Shown here: positions 1 to 5,133 of the stretch, one piece after another
Layout of the letters: every line of letters begins with the position of its first letter
How positions within the stretch are numbered: the first letter of the stretch is position 1
Made by a program: the position numbers and the translations under genes
Notes under the pieces: generated by a model
The model's input: the letters and a program-made list of their open reading frames with translations, nothing else
The model's database searches: none
What the model was told of the DNA's origin: nothing
Source: Calditrichota bacterium
GTDB lineage: Bacteria; Calditrichota; Calditrichia; RBG-13-44-9; J075
NCBI GenBank assembly: GCA_003695285.1
Contig: RFIL01000073.1
Span: forward strand, 1 to 5,133
DNA: 5,133 nt
Direction: 5' to 3'

Positions 1-824
1 GAATCCTTCACCAGTTGCTTCCCATCGAGACTGGCAACACACCCGGTTAACACCAGTTGATCGGAATCAACTTGTGCCAGAGCCCCAATGGGAATTTGAC
101 ACCCTCCTTCCAAAGTGCGCATCAGACTGCGTTCAGCCAATGCGGCTAACCGGGAAGGAGAATGATTCAGGGGTTGCAGGAGGTTCATCACTTCCGCATC
201 ACCTTCCCGACACACCACTCCGAAGGAGCCCTGTCCCACTGCGGGAAGGATGATATCGGTTGAAATTTTTTCAGTAATCCGCTCAGACCATCCCAACCGT
301 TCCACCCCGGCGGTCGCGAGAATCATAGCATCCCAGGAATTTTCTTCAAATTTGCGAAAGCGGGTATTGAGATTCCCGCGCAGTTCCACAATATTGAGAT
401 CCGGGCGGTGGAACAAAAGTTGTGCCCGGCGTCGCAGGCTGCCAGTTGCCACCACTGCGCCTGAAGGCAAATTCTTAAACGAAACGCCATGACGAGAAAT
501 CAGACTATCTCGGGGGTCCCAGCGTTCGGTGATGGCAACAATGATGATCCCTTCCGGAAGACGGGTGGGCAAATCTTTTAAACTGTGAACCGCCAGATCA
601 ATATCCCCATTTAACAGGGCGATATCCAGTTCTTTGGTAAACAAACCCTTGTCACCAATTTTAGCCAGAGGGACATCTAAAATCTTATCACCGGTGGTTT
701 TTACCGTTTTAACTTCACAGGTGATTTGGGGATAAAGGGCGGATAATCTTTTTTTTACCCAATCTGTTTGCCAGAGGGCCAGCTGACTGCCACGAGTACC
801 AATCGTTATCGTATTAAGCTTCAT
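1..824 (-). CDS. hemC: Hydroxymethylbilane synthase (porphobilinogen deaminase), 3' end cut by window
   Basis: This enzyme polymerises four porphobilinogen molecules into the linear tetrapyrrole hydroxymethylbilane in the cytoplasm. I translated the minus strand from the ATG at 824; the frame is open to the window edge, giving 274 codons plus two bases. Conserved features fall at the same numbers as in the E. coli enzyme: Arg11 in GTRGSQLALWQ, catalytic Asp84 in AVHSLKDLP, Arg131/Arg132 in ATGSLRRRAQ, Arg149 and Arg155 in ELRGNLNTR, Arg176, and the dipyrromethane-cofactor Cys242 in EGGCQIPIG. The family is about 300-320 residues, so roughly 30-45 C-terminal residues lie outside the window. 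The start is supported by GGAAG six bases upstream (831-835) and by the conserved N-terminus. It overlaps the end of hemA by 11 bases (814-824), which suggests translational coupling. Small departures from consensus are ATGSLRR instead of GTSSLRR, and GQGSFGVVCR instead of GQGA-G-E-R. I see no frameshift. Confidence 0.97.
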   Translation of the reverse strand, partial: MKLNTITIGTRGSQLALWQTDWVKKRLSALYPQITCEVKTVKTTGDKILDVPLAKIGDKGLFTKELDIALLNGDIDLAVHSLKDLPTRLPEGIIIVAITERWDPRDSLISRHGVSFKNLPSGAVVATGSLRRRAQLLFHRPDLNIVELRGNLNTRFRKFEENSWDAMILATAGVERLGWSERITEKISTDIILPAVGQGSFGVVCREGDAEVMNLLQPLNHSPSRLAALAERSLMRTLEGGCQIPIGALAQVDSDQLVLTGCVASLDGKQLVKD

Positions 825-2094
825 CTTCCACTTCCAGATTAAAGAGTTCGCGGACAACTTCAATTCGAGTTAAACCATCCGTATGACCGTTACTATATCT
901 GCGCAGTTGAGACAATGGATAATGCAAAATTTTGTTCATCAACCCTCGAGTCACCCGTTCAATGACTTCCAATTCTTCCGGGCTTACCCGATGTTGATAT
1001 TTTTTAATTTCTTCTTCTCGTAATTTTTCAAAACGTTTTCTTAGTGAAACAATGGTGGGAGTTAAATCCAGAGTATTAATCCATTGAAGATATTTTTTCA
1101 CTTCCTGGTCAATAATTTTTTCCGCTTTATGGAGTTCTTGCTGACGTTTTGCCAGATTTTTTTCCACAATTTTTTCCAGAGAGTCTATATCATTGAGAAA
1201 AATGTAATCAAAGCGGTTGATTTCCGGATCAAAGTTTCGAGGAACGGCAATATCGATTAAAAAGAGAGCTTTAGAGACGCGACAGGGCAAAACTTTTTCA
1301 ATATCTTCCCGGGTGATGATGTACTCCGGCGCATAAGCTGCTCCGATGACCAGGTCAATTTCAGGTAATAACTCCTTCATCAAGGGGAAGGGATAGGCTG
1401 TGCCACCCAGTTCGGAGGCAAGGGATACCGCTCGTTCAAAAGTGCGATTGGTAATAAACAGGGTTTCCACACCTTTACCCTTTAAATGTCGGGCGACCAG
1501 TTGACCGGTTTCCCCACTTCCAATCAACAGCACCTTTTGCCGGGAAAGGTCTTTAAATATTTTCTGTGCCAATTCCACCGCCGCATAGGCCACACTCACC
1601 GCTCCCTCAGCGATACCAGTTTCGGTTCGCACCCGTTTGGCTGCCTGCAATGCCATATCGAAGAGGCGATGAAAAAAGACGCCCATCCCGCCAGCCTGAG
1701 AAGCTAACTGCGCGGCATCTTTCACCTGACCCTGAATCTGCGGCTCTCCCAGAACCATGGAGTCCAATCCTGCTGTCACCTGGTATAAGTGACGGATAAC
1801 CTCTTCGCCCTGATAAAAGTAAAACGAGTTAAGATCTTCTTCGGTAATCTCCGGGCGGTGTTGTAACAAAAACTTCTCCAGATGTGTTCTGACATCTTCC
1901 GATTGCTTCCCGATCACATAAATTTCGCTGCGATTACAGGTAGAGAGGATACAGGCTTCAGAAAAAGGATATTGAGCGGTTAATAGGGGAAGTAAAGATT
2001 CAAGTTCAGATTGGTTAAAGGCTACTTTTTCTCTTAATTCAACAGAAGCAGACTTGTGATTAATTCCAAACAGATAAATCTCAGTCCCATTCAT
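814..2094 (-). CDS. hemA: Glutamyl-tRNA reductase
   Basis: This cytoplasmic, NADPH-dependent enzyme reduces glutamyl-tRNA(Glu) to glutamate-1-semialdehyde, the first committed and usually most regulated step of C5-pathway tetrapyrrole synthesis. The 426 residues match the usual family length. The N-terminal catalytic domain (about 1-160) has GINHKSASVELREK (10-23), the nucleophile Cys53 in LSTCNRSEIYV, His102 in the position of the conserved active-site histidine, and GLDSMVLGEPQIQGQVK (109-125). The NADPH-binding Rossmann domain has IGSGETG at 191-197 and DIAVPRNFDP at 281-290. A helical dimerisation domain follows (about 305-420), with the conserved stretch TPTIVSLRKRFEKLR. The ATG at 2094 is preceded at six bases by GGAT, which overlaps the hemX stop codon TGA (2101-2103), so hemA translation is probably coupled to hemX. 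The stop codon lies inside the start of hemC. All catalytic residues that I can check are present. Confidence 0.98.
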   Translation of the reverse strand: MNGTEIYLFGINHKSASVELREKVAFNQSELESLLPLLTAQYPFSEACILSTCNRSEIYVIGKQSEDVRTHLEKFLLQHRPEITEEDLNSFYFYQGEEVIRHLYQVTAGLDSMVLGEPQIQGQVKDAAQLASQAGGMGVFFHRLFDMALQAAKRVRTETGIAEGAVSVAYAAVELAQKIFKDLSRQKVLLIGSGETGQLVARHLKGKGVETLFITNRTFERAVSLASELGGTAYPFPLMKELLPEIDLVIGAAYAPEYIITREDIEKVLPCRVSKALFLIDIAVPRNFDPEINRFDYIFLNDIDSLEKIVEKNLAKRQQELHKAEKIIDQEVKKYLQWINTLDLTPTIVSLRKRFEKLREEEIKKYQHRVSPEELEVIERVTRGLMNKILHYPLSQLRRYSNGHTDGLTRIEVVRELFNLEVEDEA

Positions 2095-2100
2095 AGCGTA

Positions 2101-2925
2101 TCATCCAAATTGATGAAAACTTTTAACTAATAAATTAACAATTATCATGGAAAGAATTATCACGACCAGACCCACTATCGAAAGATAGGCTAACCACTTG
2201 TTTGTCCAGCGGGCAAATTTCTTCCCAATAATCAATATTCCGTACAAAACCCATACAGAATAAGTAGCAATCACCTTCGGATCCATATGAGCAGTATCCG
2301 GAAAGGCATTTTTTCGCCACATGATTCCCAGAAAAATCGTGATGGTGAGAAAGAAGAATCCAATGACCGCTGTGCGATAGCTCAAATCAATTAGTGCTTC
2401 CAGAGAAGGCATTTTCTGGTATATCACACCAAATTGAGCTTTCTTCAATTCATGAAAGAGCAGGAGATACATCAGAGCATAGAGAGCCGAAAGAAAAAAG
2501 GCCGAATAACCAAGAATCACCGTGGAAGTATGAAAGATAAGCATGGGGCTATGTAAAACGGTGGGTAATTGGTATTCGGGATTAAAAAACAATGAAGAGA
2601 TTAATTGCAGTGGAAAGACAATACTTAAAATAAACAGCCCTGTGGTTTTGAGTTTTAATTTGAATTCAATAAAGAGATAAATCAACACCAGACTCAAGGC
2701 TAAAACAGAAGCAAACTCAAACACATTACCGATAGGAAAGCGCCGGAAAAAGAGTCCCTTCAGCACTACAAAGCTCAGATGTAAAACACAGGTCACCGAA
2801 AGAATGGAGCTTTTATATTTCTGGGCAAACCGATCGGAGCGAAAGAAAGACTGGCTGTAGAAAAAGATAGATGTGAGATAGAGTAATGGTAAAAGAACGT
2901 TTAAAAGATGAATAATTTCCTTCAT
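2101..2925 (-). CDS. HemX/CcsA-like cytochrome c assembly family membrane protein
   Basis: This is an integral membrane protein of 274 residues with about eight hydrophobic segments (roughly 5-24, 40-60, 68-88, 95-113, 128-157, 183-203, 218-235, 246-268). It resembles the HemX/CcsA (PF01578-type) family in length, helix count, the HSPMLIFHTSTVILGYSAFF stretch (125-144, with His125 and His132) and the late DPK motif at 215-217 followed by WVLYG. The Trp-rich WWD signature of true CcsA heme handlers is missing: the region reads RKNAFPDTAHMDPK, keeping His213 and DPK only. In Bacillus subtilis the hemA neighbour HemX is a similar-sized membrane protein that lowers HemA abundance. Its position six bases before hemA here supports a comparable regulatory or accessory role, by inference. 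A cytochrome c or quinol-oxidase assembly role is the alternative, but no ResB partner is seen. I chose the ATG at 2925 because AAAGGA lies seven bases upstream. An in-frame TTG at 2967 would add 14 residues and lacks a ribosome site. Confidence 0.85.
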   Translation of the reverse strand: MKEIIHLLNVLLPLLYLTSIFFYSQSFFRSDRFAQKYKSSILSVTCVLHLSFVVLKGLFFRRFPIGNVFEFASVLALSLVLIYLFIEFKLKLKTTGLFILSIVFPLQLISSLFFNPEYQLPTVLHSPMLIFHTSTVILGYSAFFLSALYALMYLLLFHELKKAQFGVIYQKMPSLEALIDLSYRTAVIGFFFLTITIFLGIMWRKNAFPDTAHMDPKVIATYSVWVLYGILIIGKKFARWTNKWLAYLSIVGLVVIILSMIIVNLLVKSFHQFG

Positions 2926-2932
2926 CCTGATT

Positions 2933-2938
2933 TCCTTT
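2933..2938 (-). promoter_or_regulatory. Ribosome binding site deciding the hemX-like start
   Basis: The minus strand reads AAAGGA here, seven bases before the ATG at 2925. The longer reading of the frame begins with TTG at 2967 and has only AT-rich DNA in front. The site therefore supports the shorter, 274-residue protein, whose N-terminus MKEIIHLLNVLLPLLYL runs straight into the first membrane helix, as expected for this family. Confidence 0.7.
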
Positions 2939-2969
2939 AATTTAAAACTGGGTAAATTATTGAACAATA

Positions 2970-2998
2970 ATTATGCCATCATATGGAATGAGAGGAAA
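2970..2998 (-). promoter_or_regulatory. Candidate promoter of the hem operon, extended -10 type
   Basis: On the minus strand TGGCATAAT (2978-2970) fits an extended -10 element: TG, one base, then CATAAT, five of six matches to TATAAT. A weak -35, TTTCCT (2998-2993), lies 17 bases upstream and overlaps the T-run of the preceding terminator. Transcription would begin near 2963 and leave a leader of about 38 bases before the ATG at 2925. Placement just after a terminator and just before the operon fits its role, but the -35 match is poor and the sigma-factor preference of this organism is unknown. Confidence 0.4.
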
Positions 2999-3028
2999 AA
3001 AAAGCCTGCATGACCTTTTATGCAAGCT
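2996..3028 (-). terminator. Intrinsic terminator between bshC and the hem operon
   Basis: In minus-strand RNA sense, AGCTTGCAT (3028-3020) pairs with ATGCAGGCT (3011-3003) over nine base pairs, including one U-G wobble, around an eight-base loop. Eight consecutive T follow (3003-2996, the first of them the closing base of the stem). This is the classic shape of a rho-independent terminator. It can end bshC transcripts. If a promoter lies between bshC and this point, it could instead act as an attenuator of the hem operon. In the plus direction there is no downstream T-run, so it works one way. Confidence 0.8.
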
Positions 3029-3049
3029 GTAATTGTTTAAAATTACAGC
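3026..3049 (-). repeat. Perfect 9-bp hairpin overlapping the terminator stem
   Basis: GCTGTAATT (3026-3034) and AATTACAGC (3041-3049) are perfect inverted repeats around a six-base loop. The arm nearest the terminator shares bases 3026-3028 with the base of the terminator stem. Complete pairing of this hairpin would therefore remove the bottom three pairs of the terminator. It may be the first part of a tandem terminator or one half of a switching pair; the sequence alone cannot decide. Confidence 0.6.
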
Positions 3050-3097
3050 AATTATGTTGATTATGGAGGGCACGGTAAAGTTAACTCCGGAGTCAGA

Positions 3098-3125
3098 TTT
3101 ATATTGCCGGCATTTCACTTTGAAA
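3098..3125 (-). promoter_or_regulatory. Weak upstream promoter candidate overlapping a palindrome
   Basis: On the minus strand TATAAA (3103-3098) is a plausible -10 box, with TTTCAA (3125-3120) 16 bases upstream as a poor -35 (three of six). If used, transcription would start near 3091 and cross both the 3026-3049 hairpin and the terminator before reaching the hemX-like gene, so the leader would be an attenuator. The putative -35 lies inside one of the TTTCA-N3-TGAAA palindromes. The evidence is thin and rests on motif matching by eye. Confidence 0.2.
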
Positions 3126-3146
3126 CAGGGCTATTTCAGAATGAAA
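3113..3146. promoter_or_regulatory. Two TTTCA-N3-TGAAA palindromes spaced 21 bases: operator-like
   Basis: TTTCA-ctt-TGAAA (3113-3125) and TTTCA-gaa-TGAAA (3134-3146) share the same arms and the same three-base spacer, and their starts are exactly 21 bases apart, two turns of B-DNA. Further TGAAA half-sites follow at 3153-3157 and 3163-3167, again about one turn apart. Phased copies of one short palindrome in an intergenic gap are typical of binding sites for a dimeric regulator. I do not recognise the regulator. Candidate targets are the hem operon downstream or an unseen transcript. Confidence 0.4.
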
Positions 3147-3179
3147 TGTAATTGAAAGCGAATGAAATTAGATGGAGCT

Positions 3180-3206
3180 TCTTTGAATACACTGGGTATT
3201 CAAAAA
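3180..3206 (-). repeat. Hairpin immediately after the bshC stop codon
   Basis: TTTGAATAC (3182-3190 with its flank) pairs with GTATTCAAA (3196-3204) around a five-base loop; a wobble pair and an A-T pair extend the stem to 11 base pairs in the bshC transcript. It begins at the base next to the stop codon TGA (3209-3207). No T-run follows in the minus direction, so it is not a standard intrinsic terminator. It may protect the 3' end of the bshC message from exonucleases. Confidence 0.5.
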
Positions 3207-4847
3207 TCACAATTCCACAATCAGATGGTGAAAGGAATCCTCCGGGAGTGCTGTGATCAATTGAGGAATCAAATCAGTACCATACTTAATGACAAAATAA
3301 ATTAAATTCAATTCCCGTTCCTGATAGTTGTTGCCCGGAAGTAAGTGGAGAAATATTCGTTGAAGCTGATTCACCATAGTTTTGTTTTTTTCTTCCAGGG
3401 AACGGGTAATTTTTCCGTTTAATTTTCCCAGGCTGGACTCAATGCTGCTGCGAGTTTTTTGCACACTTTGAATCAGGGTGGGGTCAAATTTTTTTAAAGC
3501 TTCTGCCAGTTCTTCCAGAGCCTGAACGATTTTCACATCGGTCTTTTCTAATGCCTCATACAACTCGCCGCCGCTACTATTTCGCAAATAATTCTCAATA
3601 AAATGAGAATCTGCCTGCAATATGGATTGATAATCCAGTTCCAGCTTCTCCACCAGGCGCTGAATTTTTTTCTCCACGATGGTCAGCCGATGACGGGGAT
3701 AGATAACCGGCATGGGGATTTCAAAAAAGTCATAAAGAGCTCCCAACTGCGCAAAATAAGAAGTCTCAGAAGGACCGGCAACATAAACAACCGTAGGGAG
3801 CAAAAAGTCCTGCAGAACCGGTCGCAGAGCTACATTGGGAGAGAATTGTTCCGGATGTGTCTCGCACAAACGCAAAAGTTCTTCTTTTCCAATGGGGTGA
3901 ATTTCCTCCGAATAAACCAGATGAAATTGATTTTCCTTTTCCCCCTTATCAATACGTACTCTTCGCTGATGTTCATCAATGAAAAACAGGAGTGTTTGTT
4001 GCCGACGCAGATGAATCTGAGTGGGGTAACCGGCCTCTTCAATCTCCCGATTGCGGGTTAAAAAGTGTTCACCTAATACATCAGCTTCACTCAATGTTCG
4101 GTGAAATATCGGCTGCGCGAGATGAGTAACACCGCTATCTACCGGATTCAGAATCACTAATCCATATTGGTGAAACAACCTTAATAGCAATCGGGCAAAG
4201 GCATTTCCGTAAGTATCCCCCTGAGCATAGGGATCCAGGAAAAGATTTAAAGCATCTTCTTTAAATTCCGTATCAAAAAAATCCTCCTCCAAGATCTCTT
4301 TCCATCGCAACATTTCGGCATCAATGGTTCGATAGGCAATGGGTTTCAAATGGTCTTCAGGATTCTCTGCAATTTCCAGACGTTTGAGTTCATTCTCCCT
4401 GGTGATATACTGGATATGATTAATCTCTTTAAAATCATTATCATTGATTTCCATCCAGAACACCGGGATGAAATGATAGTCAGGATATTTTTCCTGCAGA
4501 GTAATGGCGAGCTTAATCACTGTGATAATTTTGTAAATAGTATAAAGAGGCCCTCCCAGCACACCGGCCTGTTGACCGGTAACAATACAAAAGGTCTGCT
4601 TATCATTTAAGCGGTGGATATTATGTATAGATTCATCCGGGGCCTCCCATGCCCGATGTTGCTGCAAAAGAGTGTCTACCAGTTGTTGACGTGGATAAGA
4701 GCATCTGCTTCTTTCTTTTAATGCTGCAATTAGATGTGAATCGTCATGTGGGTTCCATGAATAAAATGAACTCACCTTTTCAAAATGGTTTAAATAATCA
4801 AAAAATATAGGTGGTTTACGACTCAGGTTGACCGGTGTTATGTTCAT
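3207..4847 (-). CDS. bshC: Putative cysteine ligase BshC (bacillithiol biosynthesis, YllA family)
   Basis: BshC is assigned the last step of bacillithiol synthesis, addition of L-cysteine to glucosaminyl-malate, in the cytoplasm; biochemical proof in vitro has been difficult. The 546 residues agree with the family length of about 540. The Rossmann-like core shows IVTGQQAGVLGGPLYTIYK (88-106), then IPVFWMEINDNDFKEINHI (127-145), then FSPNVALRPVLQDFLLP (335-351), VAGPSETSYFAQLGALYDFF (356-375) and MPVIYPRHRLTIVEKK (379-394). The following residues to about 500 are charged and helical, matching the family's C-terminal coiled coil. The acidic motif normally written EDHD reads NDND here (135-138), losing the histidine. 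The ATG at 4847 is secure because an in-frame TGA lies eight codons upstream; GAGGA is found ten bases before it. bshA and bshB are not in the window, and the gene seems to form its own transcription unit. Confidence 0.95.
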   Translation of the reverse strand: MNITPVNLSRKPPIFFDYLNHFEKVSSFYSWNPHDDSHLIAALKERSRCSYPRQQLVDTLLQQHRAWEAPDESIHNIHRLNDKQTFCIVTGQQAGVLGGPLYTIYKIITVIKLAITLQEKYPDYHFIPVFWMEINDNDFKEINHIQYITRENELKRLEIAENPEDHLKPIAYRTIDAEMLRWKEILEEDFFDTEFKEDALNLFLDPYAQGDTYGNAFARLLLRLFHQYGLVILNPVDSGVTHLAQPIFHRTLSEADVLGEHFLTRNREIEEAGYPTQIHLRRQQTLLFFIDEHQRRVRIDKGEKENQFHLVYSEEIHPIGKEELLRLCETHPEQFSPNVALRPVLQDFLLPTVVYVAGPSETSYFAQLGALYDFFEIPMPVIYPRHRLTIVEKKIQRLVEKLELDYQSILQADSHFIENYLRNSSGGELYEALEKTDVKIVQALEELAEALKKFDPTLIQSVQKTRSSIESSLGKLNGKITRSLEEKNKTMVNQLQRIFLHLLPGNNYQERELNLIYFVIKYGTDLIPQLITALPEDSFHHLIVEL

Positions 4848-4857
4848 GGTAAGGTAT

Positions 4858-4862
4858 TCCTC
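4858..4862 (-). promoter_or_regulatory. Ribosome binding site of bshC
   Basis: The minus strand reads GAGGA, ending ten bases before the ATG at 4847. The spacing is slightly long, but no other start is possible close by because the frame is closed by a TGA just upstream. Confidence 0.55.
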
Positions 4863-4878
4863 GTTTTTTCATCAAGGT

Positions 4879-4906
4879 AATTTACTAAAAAGTCGGGGGG
4901 ATCAAA
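4879..4906 (-). promoter_or_regulatory. Weak candidate promoter of bshC
   Basis: On the minus strand TTTGAT or TTGATC (4906-4900) is followed after 15-16 bases by TAAATT (4884-4879). Each box matches the sigma-70 consensus at about four of six positions. Transcription would start near 4872, about 25 bases before the ATG. The spacer contains a run of six C, which is unusual. This is a motif match by eye only. Confidence 0.22.
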
Positions 4907-4955
4907 GCGGAATTTGGCGAGGATATGGAGGATGGGCGGTTAACTGAGAAATGAT

Positions 4956-5028
4956 GAGTTAAAGAAACTCCGTTTCCAAAGTCTGCAGAAGTGCACCAAA
5001 CCTTTCCGAAACAGAGTTTCGGGTTCTC
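4956..5028. repeat. Pair of inverted REP-like palindromic units
   Basis: Two related units of about 26-27 bases face each other. The right unit (5002-5028, plus) has CCGAAAC-AGA-GTTTCGG, a perfect 7-bp hairpin with a three-base loop. The left unit (4981-4956, minus) has GAAAC-GGA-GTTTC. Both are preceded by CTTT and followed five bases later by CTC. Because the units are inverted, the arms 4964-4976 and 5008-5020 also pair with each other over 13 bases with one mismatch. This layout matches REP/BIME-type intergenic elements, which in other genomes are spread by RAYT transposases. No transposase is present here. Confidence 0.6.
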
Positions 5029-5079
5029 CGGTGTTGGGGCTGTCTAAAAAGTAAATTTAACCAAAAATAATTACATATA

Positions 5080-5102
5080 AATGAATTTGTTGCAAATTCA
5101 TT
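5080..5102. repeat. Perfect 10-bp AT-rich hairpin
   Basis: AATGAATTTG (5080-5089) and CAAATTCATT (5093-5102) are perfect inverted repeats with a three-base loop. No T-run follows in either direction, so an intrinsic terminator is unlikely. It lies between the IS-end-like sequence and the C-rich edge repeat, and probably belongs to the same repeat element. Confidence 0.6.
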
Positions 5103-5105
5103 GAA

Positions 5106-5133
5106 CTCACCCCCTTCGCCCCCTCTCTTGGCA
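5106..5133. repeat. C-rich stretch, probable half of a palindromic intergenic repeat
   Basis: CCCCCTTCG (5110-5118) is followed directly by CCCCCTCTC (5119-5127) and then TTGGCA to the window edge. The C-rich composition stands apart from the AT-rich DNA before it. Sequences of this kind commonly form one arm of a palindromic intergenic repeat, with GAGAGGGGG as the other arm, which would lie just past the edge. Confidence 0.35.

Larger units (their letters stand above)
5036..5133. mobile_element. Possible end of an IS or MITE-like repeat, running off the window
   Basis: GGGGCTGTCTAAAAAGT (5036-5052) resembles the terminal inverted repeats of several IS families, which often carry GGGCTGTCT followed by A residues. 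It is followed by AT-rich DNA, a perfect 10-bp hairpin (5080-5102) and a C-rich stretch to the end. No matching inverted copy and no transposase frame are in the window, so the other end must lie beyond it if the call is right. The whole stretch lacks any credible coding frame. Confidence 0.3.

Noticed and set aside
250..492. Plus-strand open frame of 80 codons within hemC
   Set aside because: It is antisense to well-conserved hemC motifs, including the LRGNLNTR substrate-binding region, so it is a shadow frame.
2926..2967. N-terminal extension of the hemX-like protein from a TTG at 2967
   Set aside because: The TTG has no ribosome site, while the ATG at 2925 has AAAGGA at good spacing, and the extension FNNLPSFKLKEIR is not expected before the first membrane helix.
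2939..2967. Promoter-like TTGTTC and TAAATT pair with a 17-base spacer on the minus strand
   Set aside because: Transcription would begin about seven bases before the ATG, inside the ribosome binding site, so the message would lack a usable leader.
3084..3093. Ten-base perfect palindrome ACTCCGGAGT
   Set aside because: It is a single short palindrome with no second copy or extended symmetry, so I could not separate it from chance.
3054..3155. Plus-strand frame of 33 codons beginning MLIMEGTVKL in the bshC-hemX gap
   Set aside because: It has no ribosome binding site, spans the operator-like palindromes, and is short enough to occur by chance. I see no family resemblance.
3603..4061. Plus-strand open frame of 152 codons inside bshC
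   Set aside because: It is antisense to a strongly conserved gene, its translation shows no recognisable motifs, and it has the look of a shadow frame.

Overview
The window carries part of a tetrapyrrole (heme) biosynthesis gene cluster and, upstream of it, a bacillithiol biosynthesis gene. All genes lie on the minus strand, so transcription runs from high to low coordinates. The proteins are typical bacterial ones with moderately AT-rich DNA. Using glutamyl-tRNA reductase means the organism makes 5-aminolevulinate by the C5 route. BshC points to a lineage with bacillithiol-type thiol metabolism (Firmicutes, Bacteroidota, Deinococcota, Acidobacteriota, or Calditrichota-like groups). Sequence alone does not fix the phylum. 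The REP-like palindromes, AT-rich composition and gene set lean me, weakly, towards a Calditrichota/Bacteroidota-type bacterium.

Layout in transcription order. The right edge (4848-5133) has no gene. It holds a candidate bshC promoter, a pair of inverted REP-like palindromes (4956-5028) and a repeat-like stretch (5036-5133) that runs off the window. bshC (4847-3207) is complete. The next 281-base gap (3206-2926) is dense in symmetry: a hairpin directly after the bshC stop, two TTTCA-N3-TGAAA palindromes exactly 21 bases apart, a 9-bp perfect hairpin, and an intrinsic terminator with a run of eight T whose stem base overlaps that hairpin. An extended -10 promoter candidate follows. Then come a HemX/CcsA-like eight-helix membrane protein (2925-2101), hemA (2094-814) and hemC (824 to beyond base 1). 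hemX and hemA are 6 bases apart and hemA overlaps hemC by 11 bases, so these three are almost certainly one translationally coupled operon.

HemA reduces glutamyl-tRNA to glutamate-1-semialdehyde, the committed step. HemC joins four porphobilinogen units into hydroxymethylbilane. The HemX-like protein is probably an accessory or regulatory membrane protein, as in the hemAXCDBL operon of Bacillus subtilis, although the gene order differs here. BshC is thought to add cysteine to the glucosamine-malate precursor of bacillithiol. It is probably a separate transcription unit.

I see no wholly novel system. The parts worth a second look are the regulatory-looking bshC-hemX gap and the repeat cluster at the right edge.
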